43,182 nt of DNA from an uncultured Kiritimatiellota bacterium (GTDB lineage Bacteria; Verrucomicrobiota; Kiritimatiellia; RFP12; UBA1067). Numbering within the stretch: position 1 is the first letter of the stretch; each line of letters starts with the position of its first letter. Location: contig CAKTZI010000033.1 in the NCBI GenBank assembly GCA_934635385.1, positions 1-43,182 on the forward strand. The letters are read 5' to 3'. The notes under the pieces were generated by a model. The model was not told where the DNA came from. It saw nothing but the letters and a program-made list of their open reading frames with translations, and searched no databases. Position numbers and translations under genes: made by a program. Below, in pieces: positions 1 through 8,382 of the stretch.

Positions 1-584
1 ATGCCCGTCAGGAACGTGAAGCGCTGCTTTCCCTCCAGCGTCTTGACGACGGAGTAGAACGACTTGAGCGCGTTGCGGAACGGGATGACGTCCGGCGTGT
101 TGAGCTTCTTCAAGAGCGGCTTGTCGTACTCGTCGATCAGGAGAACCATCTTCCCGTCGGGCGACTTCGCCGCGAGGTCGTCGATCAGGTTCATGAAGGT
201 GATCGGCGCCGATTCACCCTGCCGCAGCGCAACGCCATTGCGATCCGCCTCACGGGCGAGAATGCCCGTGAAAAGGCCATCCAGCTCCTCCGCGCGGTCG
301 GGCTGGACGCTTCCGAGGTCGAGCCGCAGGACGGGCCACGTCTTCGACCAGTCCCACAGCGGCTCGATGAAAAGCCCCCGGAAGAGGTCGCGCCGCCCCT
401 CGAAGAGGGCCTGCAGGACGGACACCGTGAGCGACTTGCCGAACCGGCGCGGACGCGCGATGAAGAATTGCTTGCCGATCGACAGGTTGACGAGCGGCCA
501 GAGCCGGTCGGTCTTGTCGATGTACGTGAACCCGTTCCTGACGAGTTCGGAGAACGTGTAGATGTCTGTCGCGAGCTTTTCCAT
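1..584 (-). CDS. AAA-ATPase-like protein (AAA-ATPase_like/PD-(D/E)XK type), 3' end outside window
   Basis: The N-terminal 194 codons of a minus-strand gene that runs off the left edge. The translation starts MEKLATDIYTFSELV and reads YIDKTDRLWPLV. A P-loop variant RPRRFGKSLTVS lies at about residues 44-55 and a Walker B-like LLIDEYDKPLLKK near 155. This order (YIDKT, RPRRFGKS, LIDEYDKPL) is that of the AAA-ATPase_like family, whose members usually end in a PD-(D/E)XK nuclease-like domain; that part is not in the window. The cellular role of the family is unknown. The ATG at 584 is chosen because a perfect extended -10 (TGG TATAAT) ends 7 nt upstream, which implies a leaderless transcript. Family call good; function not assigned. 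Confidence 0.85.
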   Translation of the reverse strand, partial: MEKLATDIYTFSELVRNGFTYIDKTDRLWPLVNLSIGKQFFIARPRRFGKSLTVSVLQALFEGRRDLFRGLFIEPLWDWSKTWPVLRLDLGSVQPDRAEELDGLFTGILAREADRNGVALRQGESAPITFMNLIDDLAAKSPDGKMVLLIDEYDKPLLKKLNTPDVIPFRNALKSFYSVVKTLEGKQRFTFLTG

Positions 585-591
585 GCCGCTA

Positions 592-600
592 ATTATACCA
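592..600 (-). promoter_or_regulatory. Extended -10 promoter, leaderless start
   Basis: On the minus strand TGG-TATAAT is followed by 7 nt (tagcggc) and the ATG at 584. Transcription would normally begin 6-8 nt after the -10, at or next to the A of the ATG, and there is no room for a Shine-Dalgarno sequence. Confidence 0.7.
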
Positions 601-691
601 TTTGCCGCCCTGATACCGCAAACGCCACAGCCACGTCAACTCCGCGTCGCCCTTATTCTTCACAATTGCCTGATCCGTCGTCTCAAGGTTG

Positions 692-708
692 GCGGGGTCT
701 GTCCCCGC
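692..708. repeat. Short REP-like hairpin (GCGGGG-N5-CCCCGC)
   Basis: Perfect 6-bp stem with the loop tctgt, 16 nt past the stop of the GH92 gene. The core ggggtctgtcccc belongs to the same family as the hairpins at 25520, 36896 and 38311. No T-tract follows in the direction of GH92 transcription, so it is not a canonical intrinsic terminator, although it may protect the 3' end. The rest of 585-723 shows nothing recognisable. Confidence 0.6.
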
Positions 709-723
709 GTGGTTTTTGCCGTT

Positions 724-2937
724 CTACGGTTCAGCCCCCATCTCGAAGACGAGTTCGCCGCCCTGCACGATGTCGGCGTGGCGGAGCTTCCAGCCGGTGA
801 CCGGTCGGCCGTTGAGCGTGACCGACTTGACGTACTTGCACTCCTTCGAGAGGCCCTTCGCGACGACGGCGAAGACCTTGCCGTCCGCGAGGCGCAGCGT
901 CGCGCGCGGCACCTGCGGCGCGCCGAGGACGTACTCGCCCCCGCACGGGTCGAACGGGTAGAAGCCCATCGCGCTGAACACGTACCACGCGCTCATCTGC
1001 CCGCAGTCGTCGTTGCCGCAGAGGCCCTCCGGCCCGACGTGGTACTGCGTGTCGAAGACCTCGCGGATGCGCGCCGCCGCCTTTTCGGGATGGCCGACCT
1101 GCGGATAGAAGTAGATCACGTGGTGGCTCGGCTCGTTGCCGTGCACGTACTGCCCGATCATCCCGGAGATGTCAAGCACACATCCCTCGCCCCCAACCTT
1201 GTTCGGCGCGGCGAAAAGCGCGTCCAGCCGTTTGGTGAACTTCTCGCGCCCGCCCATCGCCGCGACGAGGCCGGGGACGTCCTGCATGACGTGCCACGTG
1301 TACTGGAAGGCGTTGCCCTCCGTAAAGTCGTTGTCGCGGTTGTCGCCGTGCCCGAAGGCGTAGGGGTCGAACGGCGTCCGCCACGTCCCCTTCGTTGTCT
1401 TGCCGCGTGCAAAGCCAATCGACGAATCGAAGACGTTCTTCCAGTTCTGCGCGCGTTTCGCGAAGAACGCCGCCGCCTCGGACTTGCCGAGCGCCGCCGC
1501 GAACCGCGCCGCGCAGGCGTCGTCGTAGGCGCACTCCAGCGTCCGCGAGACGGACTCGCCCCTGATGACGTCGCACGGGAAGCAGCCGTACCTGTCGTAG
1601 AGGTCCCAGTTCTCCTTCGGCTTGCCGGGGTGCGCGACCGTGAGCGTGTTCGTGACGGCCTCGAACGCGAGTTCCGCGTCGAAGCCCCGGAAGCCCTTCA
1701 GCCAGGCGTCGGCGATCACCGGCACGGAATGGTTGCCGACCATGCAGTCGACGTTCTTGCCGCCGTAGCTCATGACGGGGAGGCGTCCGAACGTCCGGTA
1801 GTGCGAGAGGAACGAGTTGACCACCGGGACGACGGTCTCCGGCGCCGCGAGCGTGTACCACGGCTGGGCGGCGCGGAACGTGTCCCAGAGCGAGAGCGTC
1901 GTGAAGTACGTGCCGTCGGGCGAGGCGTAGACCTTGCCGTCCGCCGCCGAGAAGCGCCCGTCGGCGTCCGCGTAGTCGTTCGGCTGGACGTAGAGGTGGT
2001 AGAGGGCCGTGTACCAGTTCCGCCTCTGGTCGTCCGTCCCCTCGCACGTCGTGCGGGCGAGGATCCCGTTCCACCTGTCGCGGGCGGCCGCGCGCACGGC
2101 GTCGAAGTCCCAGCCGGGGATGTCGGCGGCGAGGTTGCCCTTCGCGCCGTCCGCGCCGGTCATGGAGAGGGCGACCTTCACCAGCAGCGCCTCGCCCGCC
2201 GCGACGTCGAACGTCGCCACGTAGCGCGGCGCCTCGTCGGGCGTCCCCAGCGTCCTCGGCAGGCGCTCAAGCTTCCGCCACGCGCGGTCGAACGCGATCG
2301 CGTAGGCGATCTTGCGGCGCGCGATCCAGCCCGTGCGGAAATGCTCGCCGCACAGGACGTGCGCGTCCGCGTCGACTTCGGCTTTCGCGCCGTCCGTGCG
2401 GACGTTGACCTTGCGCGCGTCCGCTTCGTAGACGTGGTCGCCCAACCCGAACGGCAGGTTGACCAAGACCCTGATCTCGCCGTCGCGCCCCCCGCTCAGA
2501 CGGTAGATCGCCGCGCGCCTCGCCGCCGCAATCTCGACGTGCACGCCGTCGCCGGGCTGCACGACCGAGTAATAACCCGGCTCCGCCCGCTCGGACGCCT
2601 TGTCGATCCGCCGACGCATCGGCAGCGCACCGACCTCGCCCGTGAACGGCAGGATCTGCACGTCGCCGTAGTCGGGGCAGCCCGTCCCCGAGAGGTGCGT
2701 CTGCGAGTAGCCGAGGACGGCCCTGTCGCGGTACTGGTAGCCGGAGCAGTAGACCCAGTCGCCGATGCCCGTGTCCGGCCCGGCCTGGACCATGCCGAAC
2801 GGCACGCACGCCGACGGGTGGGTGTGGCCCGTCCCCGCCGTGCCCGTGAACGGATCGACGCAGGACGCCAGGTCCTCCGCACAGGCGGCGGCGCTCCACA
2901 ACGCGGCAGAAGCCGCCAAAAGAAGGTTTGCTTTCAT
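724..2937 (-). CDS. GH92 family alpha-mannosidase, secreted
   Basis: 737 aa with a signal peptide (cleavage likely after ...AACA). The mature protein opens with CVDPFTGTAGTGHTHPSACVPFGMVQAGPDTG and continues with SGYQYRD and THLSGTGCPDYGD, the hallmark start of GH92. The C-terminal half has GNEPSHHVIYFYPQVG and GNDDCGQMSAWYVFSAMGFYPFDP, which carry the conserved acidic and Ca2+-site residues of the family. GH92 enzymes are Ca2+-dependent exo-alpha-mannosidases acting on N-glycans and mannans. Length is normal for the family. It is the last gene of the block 7807-724; it starts 13 nt after the stop of the upstream gene and has an AAAGGAC ribosome site. Linkage specificity cannot be read from the sequence. 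Confidence 0.95.
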   Translation of the reverse strand: MKANLLLAASAALWSAAACAEDLASCVDPFTGTAGTGHTHPSACVPFGMVQAGPDTGIGDWVYCSGYQYRDRAVLGYSQTHLSGTGCPDYGDVQILPFTGEVGALPMRRRIDKASERAEPGYYSVVQPGDGVHVEIAAARRAAIYRLSGGRDGEIRVLVNLPFGLGDHVYEADARKVNVRTDGAKAEVDADAHVLCGEHFRTGWIARRKIAYAIAFDRAWRKLERLPRTLGTPDEAPRYVATFDVAAGEALLVKVALSMTGADGAKGNLAADIPGWDFDAVRAAARDRWNGILARTTCEGTDDQRRNWYTALYHLYVQPNDYADADGRFSAADGKVYASPDGTYFTTLSLWDTFRAAQPWYTLAAPETVVPVVNSFLSHYRTFGRLPVMSYGGKNVDCMVGNHSVPVIADAWLKGFRGFDAELAFEAVTNTLTVAHPGKPKENWDLYDRYGCFPCDVIRGESVSRTLECAYDDACAARFAAALGKSEAAAFFAKRAQNWKNVFDSSIGFARGKTTKGTWRTPFDPYAFGHGDNRDNDFTEGNAFQYTWHVMQDVPGLVAAMGGREKFTKRLDALFAAPNKVGGEGCVLDISGMIGQYVHGNEPSHHVIYFYPQVGHPEKAAARIREVFDTQYHVGPEGLCGNDDCGQMSAWYVFSAMGFYPFDPCGGEYVLGAPQVPRATLRLADGKVFAVVAKGLSKECKYVKSVTLNGRPVTGWKLRHADIVQGGELVFEMGAEP

Positions 2938-2950
2938 TTTGTCTTGTCCT

Positions 2951-5527
2951 TTACTTAAGAAATTTCGCCGTCAGTTCGCGTTCGGCCTTCACCTCGTCGA
3001 GGAAGGCGCGGAACGCGGACGTGTCCTCGCCGTAGTAGACGACATCCGTGAAAGCGTCGCCGAGCGCGAGATGCAGGAACCCGTTCTGCGGCTCGACGAC
3101 CGACTCGACGTCCGCAAGGAAGCGGTAGACGCGATACGCGCCGCGCCCGGTGACCGGCACGTCCGCCGCCGTCGCCGCACCTTTCACCCGGTCGGGATAG
3201 AGCAAAAGGCGTTCGTCGTAGGTGCTCTTGTGCAGACGCGGCTGCCAGACGTTCTTGTACCACCGATCTCGGTCGGCCGCCTGCGCCGCCGCACGGTTGA
3301 ACAGGACGGCGACCGACCCGACGCGGCAGTCATACGTCAGGGCGTCGGCAAACCCCTTGCCCTTTCCGGGCCGCTGCACGGTCGGCAGCTTCAGGTCAGC
3401 GGCGACACGCGCGATGTCGGCGCGGTTCGTGACGAGCGTCCGTCCCGGCCTCTCCGTGCGCCAGCGCTCCAGCAACGACCGCGCCCCGGCGTGCCGAACC
3501 TGCGGCGCGGCGAAGATGACCGTCGCCTTGTCCAGGATCTCCGGCAGCTCCTGCGGGTCGGTCGTCTCGTAGTCGATCGCGAGGTCGCGCAGCTTCTGGC
3601 GGAAGTCGTTGCCGCGAAAGCTCGCCCGCGACTCCATGAACGTCCCCATCCAGCCCGTCCAGTTCGGCGCGCGCTCCGTCAGGTGCCAGACGCCCGTCGG
3701 CGGACGCTTCCGCGCACCGTCGCGCTTCGCCTGGCGGTAGGCGCGCGCGTCGGCGAACCCAAGCGCGGCCAGTTTCGCGCGGTTCGTGGCGGAGCCGTCC
3801 AGCAGATCCGCCCACCGCTTCATCTCCAGCGGCAGCGTGAGGCCGTCGTACTCAAAGGCGTCAAAGCCCAGCGCCGAGAGCAGGTAGCAGACGGCGTAGC
3901 CCGTCCGCGCCGACCAGTAGGGCTGCGTCCGCCAGCCGCCGCGCGTACCCTCGACGCAGATGCCGAAGCGCTTGCCGGCCGCGTGCGCCGTGCGCAGGAA
4001 CCGCCCCGCGCTACGGTAGTAGCCCCGCACACACTGCGGCGCGAAGCTGAAGAACTCCGGCGAGACGAAGCCCGTGTTCTCCAGCTGCGCAAGGTAGACG
4101 TGATCGTTGCCGTTCTCGGCGCCCTCGCCGTTCAGGAGATAGTCGAACGGCGCGCCGGAGCAGTACTTCGCCGTCCAGTCGCCGAATCGCTGGCCCTGAC
4201 GCAGCCACTCGTACGCGATCAGCGTGACATGGAGATCCTTCTCCTCCCGCGTCCCGAAGCGCGGCACATAGTCCGCCCATGACGCAAGCCCCCAGTCGGA
4301 CGGTGCGAGACGCCGTCCGTAGTAGTCCTCGTAGTAGTCCCAGAAGTGAATCGTCCGCGCGGGACGCGACGCGGTCGCGACGAGCCGCAGCCCCTCGTCC
4401 GTCCCGGCGAGGTCTTCGCGGAAGGCCGCCGTACTCGCCGCGTCAAAGCCCCAGACGCCGTCGCGGTTGAACCAGACGTAGTCGAACTGGAGCATGCTGT
4501 TAACACCCAGCGAGCCCGCGTAGGCGACCTGATCCTCCAGCGCGTCGCGAATCACGGGATGCGTCGCCACGACCGAGTTGAGCTTCATGAACTGCGGACG
4601 CCCGGTCGAATCCTTCACGAGCGCATCCTTCAGCGCAGCATAGCGCATGTCGTGCTGACCCTTCTGCCACTGGTAGAAGAGGTTGTCGGGATACGCGGCC
4701 AGCGTCTGATTGTAGATCGGCTCCGGCGGACGTCCGTCCGAGAGAACGATGTCATATTCGGGAAAGTAGCGCTTCATGAAAGCGGAGGCCTCCGCCAGCT
4801 GGTCGGGATGCCGATGGAACCAGATGAGCAGGTCACCGCCGAACTGGAGCGACGGACGGGACGGGCGCGCCTTCAGGGGCTTCGTCCGCAACGGCGCCTT
4901 CATGCCCGTCAAGTAGCGCGGCGCATCGGGGTTCAGGACCTCGTAGGCGCTGCCGTCGTCGAGAATCAGGCGCACGTCGGCGAGCATGAATGCGCAACCC
5001 GTCCCCTCGCCGCCACGAAAGAGGAACGAGAAATCGCCGAAGCGCTTCCCCGGCTCCAGGGCGACGTCGTGCGCAACCGCGTTCCACGCATTCGTGCGGA
5101 GATCCTTCCAGGCGAGGGGCATCTCCTTGCTCCATCCCTTCTCGTGCGGCGGCGCGACCCGCACACGCAGCGTCGGCGCACAGGCTTCCGTATGCTCCAG
5201 CGGATAGACCGAATAGGCGATCTTGCGGACGCGCGTGCCGATGTAGGGCGGGATCCAGGAGTCGAGCATCCAGAGATACGCGAACGCCGCCAGATCCAGC
5301 CGCCCCTCGGCTTTCCCGGACTGCCCCGCATAGCGCACCTCATAGGCGGGCGCATGGCCCTCAAAGGCGTCGTGCGCCGTGAACGAGACGTTCTCGGCTT
5401 TTGCACGCCACGTCCGAAAGCGCAGGTCTTCCGGCAGCGTCTCCTCCGTCCGCCAGATTCCGCCCATCGAGGCGAAGAGCGACGACGCGACGGTCAACGA
5501 TCCAACGAAAATCAACAACTTGCTCAT
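2951..5527 (-). CDS. Secreted putative glycoside hydrolase, GH42-like TIM barrel
   Basis: 858 aa starting MSKLLIFVGSLTVASSLFAS, a clear signal peptide. The start at 5527 is preferred over upstream codons because AAAGGAATAGG lies just before it, 5 nt after the MFS stop. Residues of about 20-240 look like a beta-rich carbohydrate-binding or jelly-roll domain. From about 250 to 650 there is a TIM-barrel-like region with many Trp/Tyr/Asp (DLLIWFHRHPDQL, MLQFDYVWFNRDGVW, YYEDYYGRRLAPSDWGLASWADY, FGICVEGTRGG). The C-terminal part (AAPQVRHAGARSLLERW...GRTLVTN) resembles the trimerisation/amidotransferase-fold domain of GH42 beta-galactosidases. No canonical catalytic motif is identified with certainty, so the substrate is open. 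Cotranscription with a MFS transporter and GH92 supports a role in glycan breakdown. Confidence 0.65.
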   Translation of the reverse strand: MSKLLIFVGSLTVASSLFASMGGIWRTEETLPEDLRFRTWRAKAENVSFTAHDAFEGHAPAYEVRYAGQSGKAEGRLDLAAFAYLWMLDSWIPPYIGTRVRKIAYSVYPLEHTEACAPTLRVRVAPPHEKGWSKEMPLAWKDLRTNAWNAVAHDVALEPGKRFGDFSFLFRGGEGTGCAFMLADVRLILDDGSAYEVLNPDAPRYLTGMKAPLRTKPLKARPSRPSLQFGGDLLIWFHRHPDQLAEASAFMKRYFPEYDIVLSDGRPPEPIYNQTLAAYPDNLFYQWQKGQHDMRYAALKDALVKDSTGRPQFMKLNSVVATHPVIRDALEDQVAYAGSLGVNSMLQFDYVWFNRDGVWGFDAASTAAFREDLAGTDEGLRLVATASRPARTIHFWDYYEDYYGRRLAPSDWGLASWADYVPRFGTREEKDLHVTLIAYEWLRQGQRFGDWTAKYCSGAPFDYLLNGEGAENGNDHVYLAQLENTGFVSPEFFSFAPQCVRGYYRSAGRFLRTAHAAGKRFGICVEGTRGGWRTQPYWSARTGYAVCYLLSALGFDAFEYDGLTLPLEMKRWADLLDGSATNRAKLAALGFADARAYRQAKRDGARKRPPTGVWHLTERAPNWTGWMGTFMESRASFRGNDFRQKLRDLAIDYETTDPQELPEILDKATVIFAAPQVRHAGARSLLERWRTERPGRTLVTNRADIARVAADLKLPTVQRPGKGKGFADALTYDCRVGSVAVLFNRAAAQAADRDRWYKNVWQPRLHKSTYDERLLLYPDRVKGAATAADVPVTGRGAYRVYRFLADVESVVEPQNGFLHLALGDAFTDVVYYGEDTSAFRAFLDEVKAERELTAKFLK

Positions 5528-5532
5528 TTTTC

Positions 5533-6807
5533 CTATTCCTTTACGTGATGCTTGTCGAAGAAAAACCGGGTGGACACGAACAGCGCGCACGCACCCAGGA
5601 CATAAACGCCGCCGAGGCACGCGAAGCCGATTTCGAGTCCGCGCACGCCGAGGCGTTCGGACAGCGCACCCAACAGGAGCGGCGACGTCGAGCCGATCAA
5701 GAACGTGACGAGGTTCATCAGCCCTTCGGACGACGAACGATATTTCGACTCGATCACGTCAAAGAGCGACGGATGCGTGTTGACCTCGATCAGCCCGCGA
5801 AATGCGCCATAGGCCGAGACGGCCAGCCACGCCGAAACGGCGGACGGCGCGAAGCCCACCCAGACGAGCGTCGGTGCGCCCAGGAGGGTCATCGTCCCCT
5901 GAAGAAGTGGACGGAAGCGCGGGCTCTTTCGCACGAGGCAGTCGGTCAGGATGCCGCCGGCGAGAACGCCCGCCAATGCCGCGAGGTGGTGCCAGAACAT
6001 CGAGCCGAAACCCGCCGAGCCGATCGTCAGCGCATCAAACTTGCGCGCGAAGAACTTCGGCGCCCAGCTCATGTAGGCGTTGTTCGTGAAGACGACGGCG
6101 ATGTAGCCGCCCATGGCGCAGAGGGCCGCCGGATTCAGGAGGAACGCCCGCGCCGAAGCGAGAAGCGACGGACGCGCCACCTCCTTCGTCGTGGGACGTT
6201 GGCTGGCAGCCGGCGCCTCGGCGGTCCCCGTGCAGGGCGGACGCTCCTTGAGCGCAAAGCAGAAGACGACGCCCAGCAGAAGCCCCAGTCCGCCAAACGC
6301 GAAGAACACCGGCCTCCAGCCGCCCAGAAGGTGCATCGCCCAGGCGACGATCGCGCCAGAGAACATGAGCCCGACGTAAAGCGCAGACTGGTGCACGGCG
6401 AAAGCGAGCGCACGCGTCTTCCTGTGATGTTCGGCCAGCAGCACATAGGCGCTCGGTCCGTAGAAGCTCTCGCCGCCGCCTGTCGCGATGGAGCGGAAGA
6501 AGACGAGTCCGCAGAATCCGCCGACCAGACCCGTGCAGGCCGTCATCAGCGACCAGAAGAGGAGCGAGAACGTGATGATCCACTTGCGCGAGAACCGGTC
6601 ACCCAGAAAGCCCGCGAGCGGCGTCATCACGGCGAGCGTGTAGAAAAGCGCCGTGTTGATCCAGCCGATCTGCAGGTCGGTAAGGCCGAGTTCCTCCTGA
6701 ATGGGAATGGTCAACAGCCCGAAGAGCGCGCGATCCGCCTGATGGAAGAAGAACGCACAGCTGAGCATCCCCAGCATCACCCACTTGTATCCGCCGCCTT
6801 TACGCAC
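5533..6807 (-). CDS. Major facilitator superfamily sugar or organic-anion transporter
   Basis: About 424 aa with twelve hydrophobic segments. It has the MFS signature between TM2 and TM3 (GFLGDRFSRKWII) and the N-terminal motif FFFHQADRALFGLLTIPIQEELGLTD, typical of anion:cation symporter or hexuronate-type MFS carriers. The start is set at GTG 6807: a perfect AGGAGG lies 7 nt upstream, while an in-frame ATG at 6828 would place that Shine-Dalgarno inside the coding region. The stop is 5 nt from the next gene, so the two are cotranscribed. It probably imports a product of the secreted glycosidases encoded downstream; the substrate is unknown. Confidence 0.88.
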   Translation of the reverse strand: MRKGGGYKWVMLGMLSCAFFFHQADRALFGLLTIPIQEELGLTDLQIGWINTALFYTLAVMTPLAGFLGDRFSRKWIITFSLLFWSLMTACTGLVGGFCGLVFFRSIATGGGESFYGPSAYVLLAEHHRKTRALAFAVHQSALYVGLMFSGAIVAWAMHLLGGWRPVFFAFGGLGLLLGVVFCFALKERPPCTGTAEAPAASQRPTTKEVARPSLLASARAFLLNPAALCAMGGYIAVVFTNNAYMSWAPKFFARKFDALTIGSAGFGSMFWHHLAALAGVLAGGILTDCLVRKSPRFRPLLQGTMTLLGAPTLVWVGFAPSAVSAWLAVSAYGAFRGLIEVNTHPSLFDVIESKYRSSSEGLMNLVTFLIGSTSPLLLGALSERLGVRGLEIGFACLGGVYVLGACALFVSTRFFFDKHHVKE

Positions 6808-6847
6808 GTCAATGCCTCCTCTCTCCACTTCTCACCTTCTCAACTTC

Positions 6848-7807
6848 TCAACCGACCTCCAGCACGACCTTGCCGCGATTCTCGCCGCGCTCCAGGATCG
6901 CGTGGGCCTCGGCGGCTTCCGCGATCGGCAGCACCCTGTGGATAAACGGCGCGAACTTCCGCGCCTCGAACGCGGGCCAGACGTCGCGGACGAGCCCCGC
7001 GAGGATCTGCGCCTTCTCCGCCGGCGTGCGCGAGCGCAGCGTCGAGCCGATGACGCGCAGGTTCTTCCGCCAGAGCAGGTTCACGTCCAGCACCGTCTCC
7101 GGCCCCGCCATCGACGCGAGCGAAATCCAGCGTCCGCGATACGGCATCGTCGCGATGCACTTGCCCATCAGGAGACCGCCCACCGGGTCGATCGCGACGT
7201 CCGGCGGATTCGCCGCGAGCGTCTGCACGAGGTCGCCCGTGAAGCGGTTCACCGTGACGTCCGCGCCGACTTCGCGGCAGAACGCGCCGTTCGCGTCCGA
7301 CGCGACCTGCGCGACGACCTTCGCGCCGAAGACGTGCTTCGCGAGCTGGATCGCCGCGATGCCGAGACCGCCCTCGCCGCCGTTGATGAAGAAGGTCTCG
7401 CCCGGTCGGATTTCGCCGACGAGCTTCAGGTTGAGGTAGGCCGTCGCGTAGACCTCCGGGACGCCCGCCGCCTCGGCGAACGAGAAGCCCTTCGGCATGG
7501 GCATGACCATGCCCTCCGGCACGACGACCTCCTCGGCGTAGCCGCCGCCCCCGAGGAGCGCGCAGACCCTGTCGCCGGGCCTGAAGCGTCCGTTCGGCGG
7601 ACATTCGAGGACCTCGCCCGCGCACTCGAGGCCGGGCCAGAGCGGCCAGCCCTCCGGCGGCGCGTAGATGCCCTGCCGCTGCATGAGGTCGGCGCGGTTG
7701 AGGGCGCACGCCCGGATGCGGATCTTCACGTCGAACCCTCCGTGGCAAACGGGGGCGGGCACGTCCTTCCAGACGAACGCCTTTTCTTCGAGACACATGG
7801 CTTTCAT
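6848..7807 (-). CDS. NAD(P)H:quinone oxidoreductase, PIG3-like zinc-free MDR
   Basis: 319 aa of the medium-chain dehydrogenase/reductase superfamily. NRADLMQRQGIYAPPEGWP at about residues 38-56 is the PIG3/quinone-reductase signature. The Rossmann motif INGGEGGLGIAAIQLAK lies near 140. The zinc-ligand cysteines of alcohol dehydrogenases are absent. It begins the block that ends with GH92, has AAGGAT upstream of the ATG and is separated by 40 nt from the MFS gene. That 40-nt gap carries short GTTGAGAAG-type tandem repeats. Quinone reduction is the family role; a sugar-related substrate would be guesswork. Confidence 0.88.
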   Translation of the reverse strand: MKAMCLEEKAFVWKDVPAPVCHGGFDVKIRIRACALNRADLMQRQGIYAPPEGWPLWPGLECAGEVLECPPNGRFRPGDRVCALLGGGGYAEEVVVPEGMVMPMPKGFSFAEAAGVPEVYATAYLNLKLVGEIRPGETFFINGGEGGLGIAAIQLAKHVFGAKVVAQVASDANGAFCREVGADVTVNRFTGDLVQTLAANPPDVAIDPVGGLLMGKCIATMPYRGRWISLASMAGPETVLDVNLLWRKNLRVIGSTLRSRTPAEKAQILAGLVRDVWPAFEARKFAPFIHRVLPIAEAAEAHAILERGENRGKVVLEVG

Positions 7808-7943
7808 GTTGATGATCCTTTCTTGTTTTCTGTTGCTGTCAGATTTCGTTTTTTAACACAGAGCCGCTTCGCGGGGCAAGGGGAGCGTCGCGGGAGAATG
7901 GCTTCGCGCGTTCAGCGAGCGCCCCTTGCACCAGGAAGATTCC

Positions 7944-8058
7944 TTCAACGCAAAGGTCGCAAAGGTTCTGACGCAAAGGTCGCAAAGGCTGTTGTCGTCA
8001 AGACGGCAAAGGTCTTCGCGTGTCTTTGCGTCTCTTCCCTTCGCGTTCTTCGCGTTAA
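7944..8058. repeat. Hairpin repeat A: ACGCAAAGGTCGCAAAGG family
   Basis: The left half has two direct copies of acgcaaaggtcgcaaagg. The right half reads tctttgcgtctc...cttcgcgttcttcgcgttaa, the approximate reverse complement. The whole can fold into a long imperfect stem. Confidence 0.65.
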
Positions 8059-8103
8059 CCCCCAAACACCCTGAAGGCGCGCCGAAGCCGGGATGCCTAC
8101 GGC

Positions 8104-8238
8104 GTTTAACGCGGAGGCGACGGAGTTCGGGAGACACGGAGATCAGAGGGGCATGGCTACGTCCGTTTCCTCCCTGTCGACCCGCCATTCTACCTTTCTC
8201 TCTCCGTGCCTCACCTCCTCCGACTCCTCCGCGTTCAG
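8104..8238. repeat. Hairpin repeat B: AACGCGGAGG/CACGGAG family
   Basis: The left end tttaacgcggaggcgacgg with gagacacggaga is mirrored by ctctccgtgcctcacctcctc and ctcctccgcgttca on the right, forming an imperfect inverted repeat of about 38-nt arms. Confidence 0.65.
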
Positions 8239-8297
8239 CGCCGCAGGCACATCGCGCAGGGCCACCGAGTTCGCAGAGATTCGACACACCGGTCTTC

Positions 8298-8365
8298 TTG
8301 ACAGGATTTACAGGATTCACAGGATTGGGAAGGCTCGGCAAGTCCGTCCCAGCAATCCTGTCCAA
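8298..8365. repeat. Hairpin repeat C: ACAGGATT tandem family
   Basis: Three direct units (gacaggatt, tacaggatt, cacaggatt) are followed about 35 nt later by aatcctgtcc, which can pair with the first unit. Confidence 0.65.
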
Positions 8366-8382
8366 AGCCATCGCCGTCTGCC

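Larger units (their letters stand above)
7808..8382. other. 575-bp gene-free spacer rich in hairpin repeats
   Basis: Open frames here have no family features and simply read through repeats. From left to right the spacer holds a family of ACGCAAAGG-type repeats, a family of AACGCGGAGG/ACACGGAG repeats and a family of ACAGGATT repeats, each arranged as an imperfect inverted repeat. No convincing -35/-10 pair was found for the gene starting at 7807. Confidence 0.7.

Noticed and set aside
562..2958. Long plus-strand open frame (798 codons) opposite the GH92 gene
   Set aside because: Arg/Val/Ala-rich translation without any domain, exactly antisense to a convincing GH92 gene; typical artefact of high GC.
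2765..5548. Two long plus-strand open frames opposite the putative glycosidase
   Set aside because: Low-complexity Arg-rich translations, no ribosome sites, antisense to a gene with signal peptide and operon context.
7944..8365. CRISPR array
   Set aside because: Repeat units are short, of different families and arranged as hairpins without unique spacers of constant length; no cas genes.
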